This document shows, in pieces, positions 44,001-51,082 of a DNA stretch of 64,000 nt (its first letter is position 1; each line of letters begins with the position of its first letter). Under the pieces are notes generated by a model. The model did no database searches and was not told where the DNA came from. It worked only from the letters and a program-made list of their open reading frames with translations. Source of the stretch: Bacteroidales bacterium UBA3834 (GTDB taxonomy: Bacteria > Bacteroidota > Bacteroidia > Bacteroidales > P3); the NCBI GenBank assembly GCA_002392965.1, contig DGIA01000010.1:1-64000 (forward strand), in the 5' to 3' direction. The position numbers were made by a program, and so were the translations under genes.

Positions 44001-44286
44001 GGTCAATGACTTCCTGCAGTTCCCCAATGTGGTGACCCCCAATGGCGATGGCATCAATGACCGGTTTGTTATCAGAAATCTGGTTGATGGACAAGGTTAC
44101 CCTGTCAATTCGCTTGATGTCTATAACAAATGGGGTACCCATGTCTATCACAAGGACAATATCACCCGAGACGAGGACTTCTGGGATCCCAAGGATGTGC
44201 CTGCCGGCACTTACTTCTATCGATTCTCGGCACGTGGCTACAATGGCAACATTGAGCACAATGGAGCTGTCGAAGTGGTGAAGTAA
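41017..44286 (+). CDS. large secreted protein with P-domain, PKD modules and type B T9SS C-terminus
   Basis: A 1089-residue protein. The signal peptide ends SSVAAQ. A CUB-like region follows (CLDTVYIYDGPDTNG near residue 95). The middle has a proprotein-convertase P-domain-like segment (MEHSFLGDFYLTIVCPTG, and GLWKIRVYDTWGADNGWIFNWTL near residues 618-640). PKD modules follow (FENMSIDADKHFWDFGDG) and then the gliding-motility-associated C-terminal domain (FPNVVTPNGDGINDRFVI, YNKWGTHVY, VPAGTYFYRF), which is the type B T9SS export signal. No protease triad was seen, so an adhesive or matrix role is more likely. Confidence 0.9.
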   Translation: MKKLYCVVLFAAMLLAGSSVAAQGDGEYVVRLDANTNGSVVNVNGGAITLRDDDSQGFPVGYANPMLGIDYHITLVGGCSTGGHIAVIIDTLSVSCLDTVYIYDGPDTNGLLLAKFNSFTGNVAEGDFIYESPSNTTGMITIRFRTDPLTDLNRVNLPCEADNGGIGRGFVFNVACSRPCETVKPVIDTMFYRTRNGVIYDSAFLQLVHVYDTVLKDEDILATIVNGDINDSIDHIDTNDFIGANLCIGDGVIFRGYGDYSYRYGYYIPNDSTSFYRWFMGNGDDSIVGIGQSLVEYNDYQRTGCFDVSLYMKDSAGCEATDPAMVRVRTSLNPIKTIFTLQDICNRDSLMVNMGYDGENATLTLRKVEQDSTVSKTYEVRTFIPDGCYCATPSYFEAPVEFTEFPNARKVTSAKDICSICINMEHSFLGDFYLTIVCPTGQEAVLKWGNPSQCPPVGLPAQAPQSYTDQQTGISQTLNGGSYGSGDFLGFPYDGGWPGISDGSNKCDSLQNPYGVGLDYCFSRDSHYTLVTGDNAGTIWSSASLNPSGNFYIVSSGNMVNLPVTFPPIPAGFSYAGTNPGSGTMNTKKPSDHENKTDYYLPWATFKELVGCPLNGLWKIRVYDTWGADNGWIFNWTLDICNTSENDCKYEVGLDSLIWRPKPDSIYHDYDLGHYRGLEVHKESPTVSWILSPDTAGTFPIDVLVYDAFGCVWDTTTRITSYWTPQPDLGPDTVLCGVDSKILDATDRHSATENYTYQWSPYPATTDTIRTATETGGDVTYVVQVTNTKGAGGSTVCQTRDTVVIGMRRQPLPSFMPSPFVFEGCDPFTLSFENMSIDADKHFWDFGDGVTSTLASPTHTFAAGIYDLKYYATSADGCIDSVISPQSIAVYPAPQAAFAWEPLYPSVLHPTVTLDNRTSPKTENTHYFWEVQYNPDNPRSVHTVTDENPVFDFSQYIEDDPSGLYSVRLIARTDNLAPSGNMVYCRDTVENTILLVNDFLQFPNVVTPNGDGINDRFVIRNLVDGQGYPVNSLDVYNKWGTHVYHKDNITRDEDFWDPKDVPAGTYFYRFSARGYNGNIEHNGAVEVVK

Positions 44287-44306
44287 GACTCACGAAGTTG
44301 CACTAC

Positions 44307-44340
44307 AAGCCCGCATTGGTCCAATGCGGGCTTTTTTTTC
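44307..44340 (+). terminator. strong rho-independent terminator after the type-B T9SS gene
   Basis: AAGCCCGCATTGG pairs with CCAATGCGGGCTT (12-13 bp, minimal loop), followed by eight T. Confidence 0.92.
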
Positions 44341-44363
44341 TGTTCCATGTCAGAAAAAAGTTG

Positions 44364-44371
44364 TATTTTTG
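44364..44371 (+). promoter_or_regulatory. -7 box TATTTTTG of dnaG
   Basis: TATTTTTG lies 12 nt before the dnaG ATG at 44384, implying a leader of only a few bases. No clear -33 element. Confidence 0.5.
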
Positions 44372-44383
44372 CATTTCGTTTCA

Positions 44384-46402
44384 ATGATTGACCAGGAGAC
44401 CATACAGCGCATAATGGATGCGGCTCGCATCGAGGAGGTGATTGGTGATTTTGTATCGCTCAAGAAGCGGGGCGCCAATCATATAGGTTGTTGTCCGTTC
44501 CACAATGAAAAGACTCCGTCGTTCTATGTTTCACCATCCAAGGGCATTTTTAAATGCTTCGGCTGTGGCGAAGCGGGCGATGTGGTGTCGTTTCTCAAAA
44601 AGCACGAACATTACACCTATGTAGAAGCGCTGCAGTGGCTAGCCCGCAAGTATAATATCGAGATACAGGAGAAAGAACTTACTCCCGAGGAGAAGGAGCG
44701 GCAGACGGAACGCGACGGTCTTTTCCATGTTTCTGAGTTTGCACAGAAGTATTTCTCCGATTTGTTGTGGAATGACGAGATGGGACGTGCCGTGGGACTG
44801 AGTTATTTCCGCCAACGCGGATTGAGCGACGATATTATCAAGAAGTTCGGCTTGGGCTATTGCCTCGACGAGTGGAGCAATTTCACCGACCATGCCTTGA
44901 AGAATGGCTACAGTGATGCTGTGCTGGAAAAGACAGGCTTGACGATATACAAGGAGGACACCGGTAAGAAATACGACCGCTTCCGTGGCCGTGTGATGTT
45001 CCCCATTTATAGCATCTCGGGACGTGTGTTGGGCTTCAGTGGTCGTGTGCTGAGTTCTGAAAAACAGGCGGCCAAGTATGTGAATTCACCCGACTCGGAC
45101 ATTTACAACAAGAGCCGCATCCTATACGGACTCTTCCAAGCCCGTGCTGCCATTGCCAAGGCAGGCAAGTGTTACCTGGTGGAGGGCAATGTCGATGTTA
45201 TTTCGATGCATCAGTCCGGGGTTGAAAACACGGTGGCTTCATGTGGTACGAGTCTTACCACTGAGCAGATACGCCTCATCAAACGCTATACTCCCAATGT
45301 CACGGTTCTTTACGATGGCGACTCCGCGGGCATCAAGGCTGCCCTTCGGGCGGTAGATCTGCTTTTTGCCGAGGGAATGCATGTCCGTCTGGTGCTTTTC
45401 CCTGACGGCGAGGATCCCGATAGCTATGCCCAGAAGTACGGGTCGGCAGCGTTGCAGGACTACCTGAATACTCACGAAGATAATTTTATTCTCTTCAAAA
45501 CACGTGTGTTACTCGACGGTGTCAAGGACGACCCGATCAAGAAGGCGGAGCTTATCAGTGACACCGCCCATAGCATTGCGCTGGTGACCGACATGCTGGA
45601 ACGGGCCGAGTATGTCCGTCAGTGTGCCTATCTGCTCCATGTGGGAGAGGAGGTTCTTTCGAATGCAGTGGCCAAGGCGGCCGGTCAGGCACGGCAGAAA
45701 GCCTATGAGGAGGCGAAGAAATCGGAAGACCGGAAGGCTGAGACCGGAGGATCCAAAGGCGAGGTGGAGGAAAGGAGTGCGGTAACCGATGACCCTTCTG
45801 CTTCAAATCTTTCAACCCTCACCGCTCATCTTTCGGCACCCCCTGAGGCGGAGCGTCATCTGGTAAAGTTGCTGCTTGACTTCGGCAACGAGAAAGTGCC
45901 GCAGGAAATAAACGGAGCGGATGGTAAAAAACAGATTGTGGAATACACCGTGGCGGAAATTATCATTGCCGAGTTGAGGAACGACAATATGTCCTTTGTA
46001 CATCCCTTGTGTCAGCGTATTTTTGAGCAGTGTGCCCTGATGGAGGATATGTCGCATCAAATCGATTCCCAACGCTTTGTCAATTCGGCAGATGCACAGT
46101 TGCGCACCTTTGCCGCCACTTTGATGATGGATGATTACAGCCTCAGTGACACTTGGCGGGCCAAAGGTATATTTGTTCCCAAGCTTGAGGATAACCTGCT
46201 GCAGGACATCACAGAAAGTCTATACACCTTCAAAAGCAACCGCTTGGCCCAGATGGTCGCCGAACGGCGCGAACTTCTGCGCACCGCCGACGAGGTGCAT
46301 CAGCGAGAACTGTTGGCTGAAATACAGCAGTTTTCTGCCGTCATTCGCCAGATGCAGCAAGCCCGTAACATTGTCATCGCCCCTCGTTCTGATAGATATT
46401 AG
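44384..46402 (+). CDS. dnaG: DNA primase
   Basis: A 672-residue primase. The CHC2-type zinc domain is CCPFHNEKTPSFYV with CFGCGEAGDVVSFL (residues about 34-70). The catalytic core shows YDRFRGRVMFPI, the TOPRIM Glu (VEGNVDVISMHQSG) and YDGDSAGIKAALRA. The C-terminal DnaB-binding region follows a charged low-complexity linker (about 450-480). The ATG at 44384 gives the canonical MIDQETI-type start and follows the promoter. Confidence 0.96.
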   Translation: MIDQETIQRIMDAARIEEVIGDFVSLKKRGANHIGCCPFHNEKTPSFYVSPSKGIFKCFGCGEAGDVVSFLKKHEHYTYVEALQWLARKYNIEIQEKELTPEEKERQTERDGLFHVSEFAQKYFSDLLWNDEMGRAVGLSYFRQRGLSDDIIKKFGLGYCLDEWSNFTDHALKNGYSDAVLEKTGLTIYKEDTGKKYDRFRGRVMFPIYSISGRVLGFSGRVLSSEKQAAKYVNSPDSDIYNKSRILYGLFQARAAIAKAGKCYLVEGNVDVISMHQSGVENTVASCGTSLTTEQIRLIKRYTPNVTVLYDGDSAGIKAALRAVDLLFAEGMHVRLVLFPDGEDPDSYAQKYGSAALQDYLNTHEDNFILFKTRVLLDGVKDDPIKKAELISDTAHSIALVTDMLERAEYVRQCAYLLHVGEEVLSNAVAKAAGQARQKAYEEAKKSEDRKAETGGSKGEVEERSAVTDDPSASNLSTLTAHLSAPPEAERHLVKLLLDFGNEKVPQEINGADGKKQIVEYTVAEIIIAELRNDNMSFVHPLCQRIFEQCALMEDMSHQIDSQRFVNSADAQLRTFAATLMMDDYSLSDTWRAKGIFVPKLEDNLLQDITESLYTFKSNRLAQMVAERRELLRTADEVHQRELLAEIQQFSAVIRQMQQARNIVIAPRSDRY

Positions 46403-46408
46403 AAAAAC

Positions 46409-47629
46409 ATGGATATCAAGAATATTAAACTTAGATACGACATCATCGGCAACGACCCTAAACTGGAATTGGCCCTCAACAAAGCCATCCAGGTGGCGCC
46501 GACCGATCTTTCGATACTCATTACCGGTGAAAGCGGTGTGGGTAAGGATATTTTCTCGCGTATCATCCACGAGAACAGCCTGCGTAAGCATGTGCGTCAG
46601 GGGCATGGCCTCATCTCTGTCAATTGCGGAGCCATTCCCGAAGGAACGATTGAAAGCGAGCTCTTCGGTCATGTCAAGGGCGCTTTCACGGGAGCTGACA
46701 AAAATCGCAAGGGTTATTTCGAAGAGGCCGACGGAGGCACCATCTTTCTAGATGAGATAGGCGAACTGCCGCTGGCTATGCAGGTCAAGCTCTTGCGTGT
46801 GCTGGAGAACGGTGAAATCATACCGGTGGGAAGTAGCACTGCACAGAAAATAAATGTGCGTGTGGTAGCGGCTACCAATGTCGATATAGTCGAGGCGGTG
46901 CGCAACGGTCGATTCAGGGAAGACCTCTACTACCGATTGAATCAAATCAGCATCTATCTTCCTCCGCTGAGGGAGCGCAAGGACGACATCCCTCTGCTTT
47001 TCCGCAAGTTCTCGTCCGATGTGGCCGAGAAGTACCACATGCCTCCTATCGTGCTCACCGACGACGCCAAGCGTATGATGATGGATTATCCTTGGTACGG
47101 TAACGTACGTGAACTGAAGAACATCACCGAGCAAATTGCGGTGGTGGAAACCGAGCGTGTCATCACCCCGGCCATTCTGCAGAATTATCTCTCCTTCGTG
47201 CCTACGGGCGAGCGCATGCCGGCCGTGATTGAAGGCGGCCAGCCGATGGGTGGCAGCCAGATTACTGACCGCGAGTTGTTGCTCAAGGCCCTCAGTATGG
47301 GGCAGATGATCAGTGAGATGCGGCAGGAGATCAACGACTTGCGTCAGATGGTGTCGCAGATGGCCACCACTAACCAGTTCCCTATGACCACACCCCATTC
47401 CGGCACCCAATTACCGGCAGCCTACCATACACCGCTTCCCGCACAGGAGGAGGAGTTTGTCACGCCGGAGGTTATCGAGGACGAGGCTGTGAGTTTGGAG
47501 GAACGAGAGAAACGCGCCATCCTACACGCTCTCGAGCGTGCTGGCGGCAACCGCAAGCAGGCCGCCGCCGAACTGCATATCTCAGAGCGCACCCTTTACC
47601 GTAAACTGAAAGAATACAACGTCGAATGA
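46409..47629 (+). CDS. sigma-54-dependent transcriptional activator, no sensor domain
   Basis: A 406-residue AAA+ enhancer-binding protein. Walker A GESGVGKD (residues 35-42), the sigma-54 contact loop GAFTGA (about 91-96), Walker B GGTIFLDEIGELP, and arginine-finger region YYRLNQISIYLPPLRER are intact. The C-terminal Fis-type helix-turn-helix is KQAAAELHISERTLYRKLK. It lacks a receiver or PAS domain, so regulation must come from a partner or from its abundance. It overlaps aroA by 4 nt. Confidence 0.95.
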   Translation: MDIKNIKLRYDIIGNDPKLELALNKAIQVAPTDLSILITGESGVGKDIFSRIIHENSLRKHVRQGHGLISVNCGAIPEGTIESELFGHVKGAFTGADKNRKGYFEEADGGTIFLDEIGELPLAMQVKLLRVLENGEIIPVGSSTAQKINVRVVAATNVDIVEAVRNGRFREDLYYRLNQISIYLPPLRERKDDIPLLFRKFSSDVAEKYHMPPIVLTDDAKRMMMDYPWYGNVRELKNITEQIAVVETERVITPAILQNYLSFVPTGERMPAVIEGGQPMGGSQITDRELLLKALSMGQMISEMRQEINDLRQMVSQMATTNQFPMTTPHSGTQLPAAYHTPLPAQEEEFVTPEVIEDEAVSLEEREKRAILHALERAGGNRKQAAAELHISERTLYRKLKEYNVE

Positions 47630-48855
47630 ACACTAACGATATTCGTATCAATTTGCCGGCGTCAAAGAGCATGAGCAACCGCTGGCTGATGATCAACCAC
47701 TTGATGGGTAGCCATTTCCGTATCGGGAAACTCTCAACCAGCGGCGATACCAAATTGCTCCGTCAGCTGTTGATGCAATTGGAGAATCGCACGTCGGACG
47801 TGTTCTATTGCAATAATGCCGGCTCTGTGGCTCGATTCATGATGCCGTTGCTGGCCATTACTACGGGATCTCATCTGCTCACTGGCGACGAACGCCTCTG
47901 CCAGCGTCCCATGGCACCGCTGATCGAGGCCCTGCGCCAGATGGGATTGCGGGTGGAATGTATGGGGAAGGAAGGTTTCCTGCCGGTGCAGATTCAAGGC
48001 AGCGTGCCCACCAAACGCACCGTGTCTGTCGATCCTCTGCTGAGCAGCCAGTTCGTCAGCGCATTGTTGTTGGTGGCGCCACGTTTATCCGAGGGCATCT
48101 CGCTCACGATGACCCAGCGTCCCACATCGCGCCCTTATATCGAAATGACCAGCGACATCCTGCAGCAAGCAGGTGTCGAGGTGCGTCGGTCGTCCAACGG
48201 CCGCACATATTATGTGCACCCTTTCAGCGGCCGTCCCAAACCTGCTAACATCACCATTGAGCGTGATTGGTCTGCGGCCTCCTATTTCTATACCATGGCC
48301 GTGCTGCGTCCCGAATTGCGCATACGCCTCTTGGGGCTGCAACTCGACTCCTGTCAAGGCGACAGCGCCACCGACCGCTTCTTCCGTCAGCTGGGAGTGG
48401 TCAGCACTGAGGTGCGCTCGCCTTATCGTGCCGCGGGACGCAGTATCACTATCCAGGGCGGTGGTGAGCATGTCAAGTCGGTAGTCTTTAATTGCCTCGA
48501 CTGTCCCGACTTGGTGCCTACTTTCGCGGTGGCGGCGGCCGTGGCTGGGCAAAGGGCGGTCCTGAAAGGTGTGAGTAATATCGCCCTCAAGGAAAGCGAC
48601 CGCATGATGGCCATCTCCACCGAGCTGCGCCGCATGGGAGCCACGGTGAATGCCTCCAACGAGGAGTTGCACATCCTTCCTTCTACGCTGAAGCCAAAGG
48701 AGATGGTCCGCACCTACGGCGACCATCGCATTGCCATGGCGTTTGCTCCATTGCGGTTGCGCTTCCCCGACTTGCAGATCGAGAATCCGTCGGTGGTGGA
48801 GAAATCATTCCCCGAGTTCTGGGACGAATTCGACAAAGTGCTTTCTGCCAAGTGA
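47626..48855 (+). CDS. aroA: 3-phosphoshikimate 1-carboxyvinyltransferase (EPSP synthase)
   Basis: A 409-residue enzyme of the shikimate pathway that adds the enolpyruvyl group of PEP to shikimate 3-phosphate. LPASKSMSNRW is the substrate-binding start, CNNAGSVARFM replaces the more usual GNAGTxxR block, RDWSAASYFY, LKESDRMMAI and YGDHRIAMAFA follow. The short N-terminus is typical of the Bacteroidota form. It overlaps its neighbours by 4 nt on both sides. Confidence 0.93.
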   Translation: MNTNDIRINLPASKSMSNRWLMINHLMGSHFRIGKLSTSGDTKLLRQLLMQLENRTSDVFYCNNAGSVARFMMPLLAITTGSHLLTGDERLCQRPMAPLIEALRQMGLRVECMGKEGFLPVQIQGSVPTKRTVSVDPLLSSQFVSALLLVAPRLSEGISLTMTQRPTSRPYIEMTSDILQQAGVEVRRSSNGRTYYVHPFSGRPKPANITIERDWSAASYFYTMAVLRPELRIRLLGLQLDSCQGDSATDRFFRQLGVVSTEVRSPYRAAGRSITIQGGGEHVKSVVFNCLDCPDLVPTFAVAAAVAGQRAVLKGVSNIALKESDRMMAISTELRRMGATVNASNEELHILPSTLKPKEMVRTYGDHRIAMAFAPLRLRFPDLQIENPSVVEKSFPEFWDEFDKVLSAK

Positions 48856-49676
48856 AACGTCTGATTGTCATCGCGGGTCCGACGGCGGTGGGGAAAACCG
48901 CCCATGCTGTTCGTCTGGCCCGGGAGCTTGGCACCGAGATCGTCTCCTGCGACTCGCGCCAGTTCTATCGGGAGATGTGCATCGGAGTGGCCCGTCCTAC
49001 GGATGAGGAACTGGCGGCTGTAACCCACCATTTCATCGCCTGCCGTTCGGTGACTGAACCTTACAATATCTTTGAGTATGAGCAGGATGCCTTAAGGGTC
49101 ATCCAGACGCTGTTCGAGAAGCACGATGTCGTACTTGCTGTCGGTGGAAGTGGTCTCTATATTGATGCTTTGAAAAACGGTGTGACGCGAATGCCCGACC
49201 CCACGCCCGACTTGCGATCCCGCCTGCAGCAGATGTCCCTCGAAGAGAAGCGGGCGCAGCTTCGGATCCTTGACCCTGAATACTATGCGAAGGTCGATCT
49301 GCGCAATCCAGTCCGTCTGCAACGTGCCCTCGAAGTGTGCCTGATGACGGGGCGCCCCTACAGCGAGGTGATTGCCTCCCACTCGCCTGCCCGGCGTCCC
49401 TTCGACATCGAGATCCGTGTACTTCAGCTTCCGGCCTCCGACCTCCGTCGCCGCATCGACCTCCGTGTCGATGCCATGATGCAGCAAGGTCTGCTTGACG
49501 AAGTTCGCTCCTTGTTGCCTTATCGGTATCTAAACACCTTGAATACAGTTGGCTATCGCGAGTTGTTCCCTGTCCTTGACGGTGAGACGTCGCTTGAAAG
49601 TGCTGTGGCCGCCATCAAACTCAACACCTGGCATTATGCCCGCAAACAGATGACTTGGATGCGACGTTATCTTTAG
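48852..49676 (+). CDS. miaA: tRNA dimethylallyltransferase
   Basis: A 274-residue enzyme that prenylates A37 of tRNAs reading codons starting with U. It starts at GTG, overlapping the aroA stop as GTGA; the family N-terminus (LIVIAGPTAVGKTAHAVRLA, P-loop) begins at residue 4, so no earlier start is needed. CDSRQFYREMCIGVARP, GGSGLYIDAL, NPVRLQRALEV and YARKQMTWMRR are all present. Somewhat short for the family but complete. Confidence 0.95.
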   Translation: MKRLIVIAGPTAVGKTAHAVRLARELGTEIVSCDSRQFYREMCIGVARPTDEELAAVTHHFIACRSVTEPYNIFEYEQDALRVIQTLFEKHDVVLAVGGSGLYIDALKNGVTRMPDPTPDLRSRLQQMSLEEKRAQLRILDPEYYAKVDLRNPVRLQRALEVCLMTGRPYSEVIASHSPARRPFDIEIRVLQLPASDLRRRIDLRVDAMMQQGLLDEVRSLLPYRYLNTLNTVGYRELFPVLDGETSLESAVAAIKLNTWHYARKQMTWMRRYL

Positions 49677-49703
49677 TCTGACAATCAGCAGATACTAGGC
49701 ATC

Positions 49704-49779
49704 AACTCCGTCTCAACTCCGTCTCACCTCCGTTTCACCTCCGTCTCACCTCCGTCGAAAGACGGAGGTGAGACGGAGG
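49704..49779. repeat. 11-nt tandem array F ending in a 19-bp perfect hairpin
   Basis: Units AACTCCGTCTC (twice), ACCTCCGTTTC, ACCTCCGTCTC and ACCTCCGTCGA fill 49704-49758. The last part (49738-49756) is followed by a GAAA loop and its exact reverse complement (49761-49779), giving a 19-bp stem. It lies between convergent miaA and the fucosidase gene. No T-run follows, so classical termination is uncertain. Confidence 0.88.
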
Positions 49780-49822
49780 CAGGATGGTGGAACATCGGAG
49801 ACGGTGGCTACCCCAAAAGGAA

Positions 49823-51082
49823 TCATTTCCGATGCTTGCCTTTCAGTTCGCGGACGGTGGCGTAGGGCGTCTCGTCGGTGAGCGTTATGGCGTATTGATG
49901 GCGACCGTCCTTGCTCTGGGTGTAGCGTGTATTGCCTTCAGAATAAGGATATAAGGGGCGGGTGCCATAGATGGCGTGGCCGTTTTTGTCCAGCCATTTG
50001 CCGATTTCATCCATGCGCTGCAAGGCTTCGGCGGGCAGGTCGCCGTCGGCGTCGGGCCCCACATTGAGCAGCAGGTTGCCGCCTTTGGACACGATGTCGC
50101 AGAGCATGTGTATCAGTGTCTTGGTGCTCTTGTAGTTGTCGTTGGGCACATAGCTCCAGCTGTCGCCCATGGTCATGCAGGTCTCCCAGGGGTAGGGGAG
50201 GAGGGTGTCGGGCACCTGCTTCTCGGGGGTGCGGTAGTTCTCATATTTGCCCCCCACGCTGCGGTCAACGATGATCGTCTGAGGATTGCGCTCGCGTGCG
50301 ATATGTGCAAGGTATTGCATGTCAATCTCTTGTACTTGTCCGCTGCATCCGAGCCAGGGACGCGTCTCGTCGTTGACGCTCCACGCGGGACGCACCCAGC
50401 CGCCGTCGAGCCAGAGAATGTCGATAGGGCCGTAATTGTGGGTCAGTTCACGGATTTGGTTGTAGGTGAAGTCTTTGTATCGCTGCCAGCGGTCGGGGTG
50501 GTCGGCAATGGAGTAGTTCACATTGCGGTCGGGGGTGGCCCATTCGTGTGCCCAGTAGTCGTCGCAGTGCCAGTCGGGTTTGCTGAAGTAGAGTCCAATC
50601 CACATGTTTTCAGCACGGAAGGCATCGACCACGCCTTGCGTGAAGTCGGTCTTTGCAGGGCATTCGGGACCCATGCTGCTGTAATCGGTCTGGCGTGTGT
50701 CGAACATGCAGAAGCCGTCGTGGTGCTTGGTGGTGAAGACGACATATTTCATGCCGCCTTTTTTGGCCGCTGCCGCCCACTGCTCCGGCGCAAAGTGTTT
50801 GGGGTTGAATGTTTTGTTCAGGGCCCAATAGGCGCGTTTGTAGTCTTCGTAGTTGGCTCCGTTGCGGTTTATCCACGGCTCGTTGCACAGATTCCAACTC
50901 TCCACGACGCCCCACTGGGCGTAGATGCCCCAGTGCATCATGAAGCCGAACTTGAGGTCCTGCCACTCTGAGATGCGCTGGAGGATGGCGGGGTCGCTCT
51001 CGGGAACAGAATCGTGCTGGGCCCACACTTTGCCCATTAAACTCATTAAGCCCATCAGGCCTATAATAATTGTCTTTTTCAT
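49823..51082 (-). CDS. alpha-L-fucosidase, GH29
   Basis: A 419-residue glycosidase with a signal peptide (residues 1-21, ending KVWAQ). GH29 landmarks: FMMHWGIYAQWG, KYVVFTTKHHDGFCMFD, GLYFSKPDWH, and ILWLDGGW near residue 223, whose Asp is the retaining nucleophile. It removes L-fucose from host or plant glycans in the periplasm or at the surface. The C-terminal beta-sandwich is short. It overlaps the GH3 gene by 4 nt, so the two act as an operon. Confidence 0.93.
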   Translation of the reverse strand: MKKTIIIGLMGLMSLMGKVWAQHDSVPESDPAILQRISEWQDLKFGFMMHWGIYAQWGVVESWNLCNEPWINRNGANYEDYKRAYWALNKTFNPKHFAPEQWAAAAKKGGMKYVVFTTKHHDGFCMFDTRQTDYSSMGPECPAKTDFTQGVVDAFRAENMWIGLYFSKPDWHCDDYWAHEWATPDRNVNYSIADHPDRWQRYKDFTYNQIRELTHNYGPIDILWLDGGWVRPAWSVNDETRPWLGCSGQVQEIDMQYLAHIARERNPQTIIVDRSVGGKYENYRTPEKQVPDTLLPYPWETCMTMGDSWSYVPNDNYKSTKTLIHMLCDIVSKGGNLLLNVGPDADGDLPAEALQRMDEIGKWLDKNGHAIYGTRPLYPYSEGNTRYTQSKDGRHQYAITLTDETPYATVRELKGKHRK

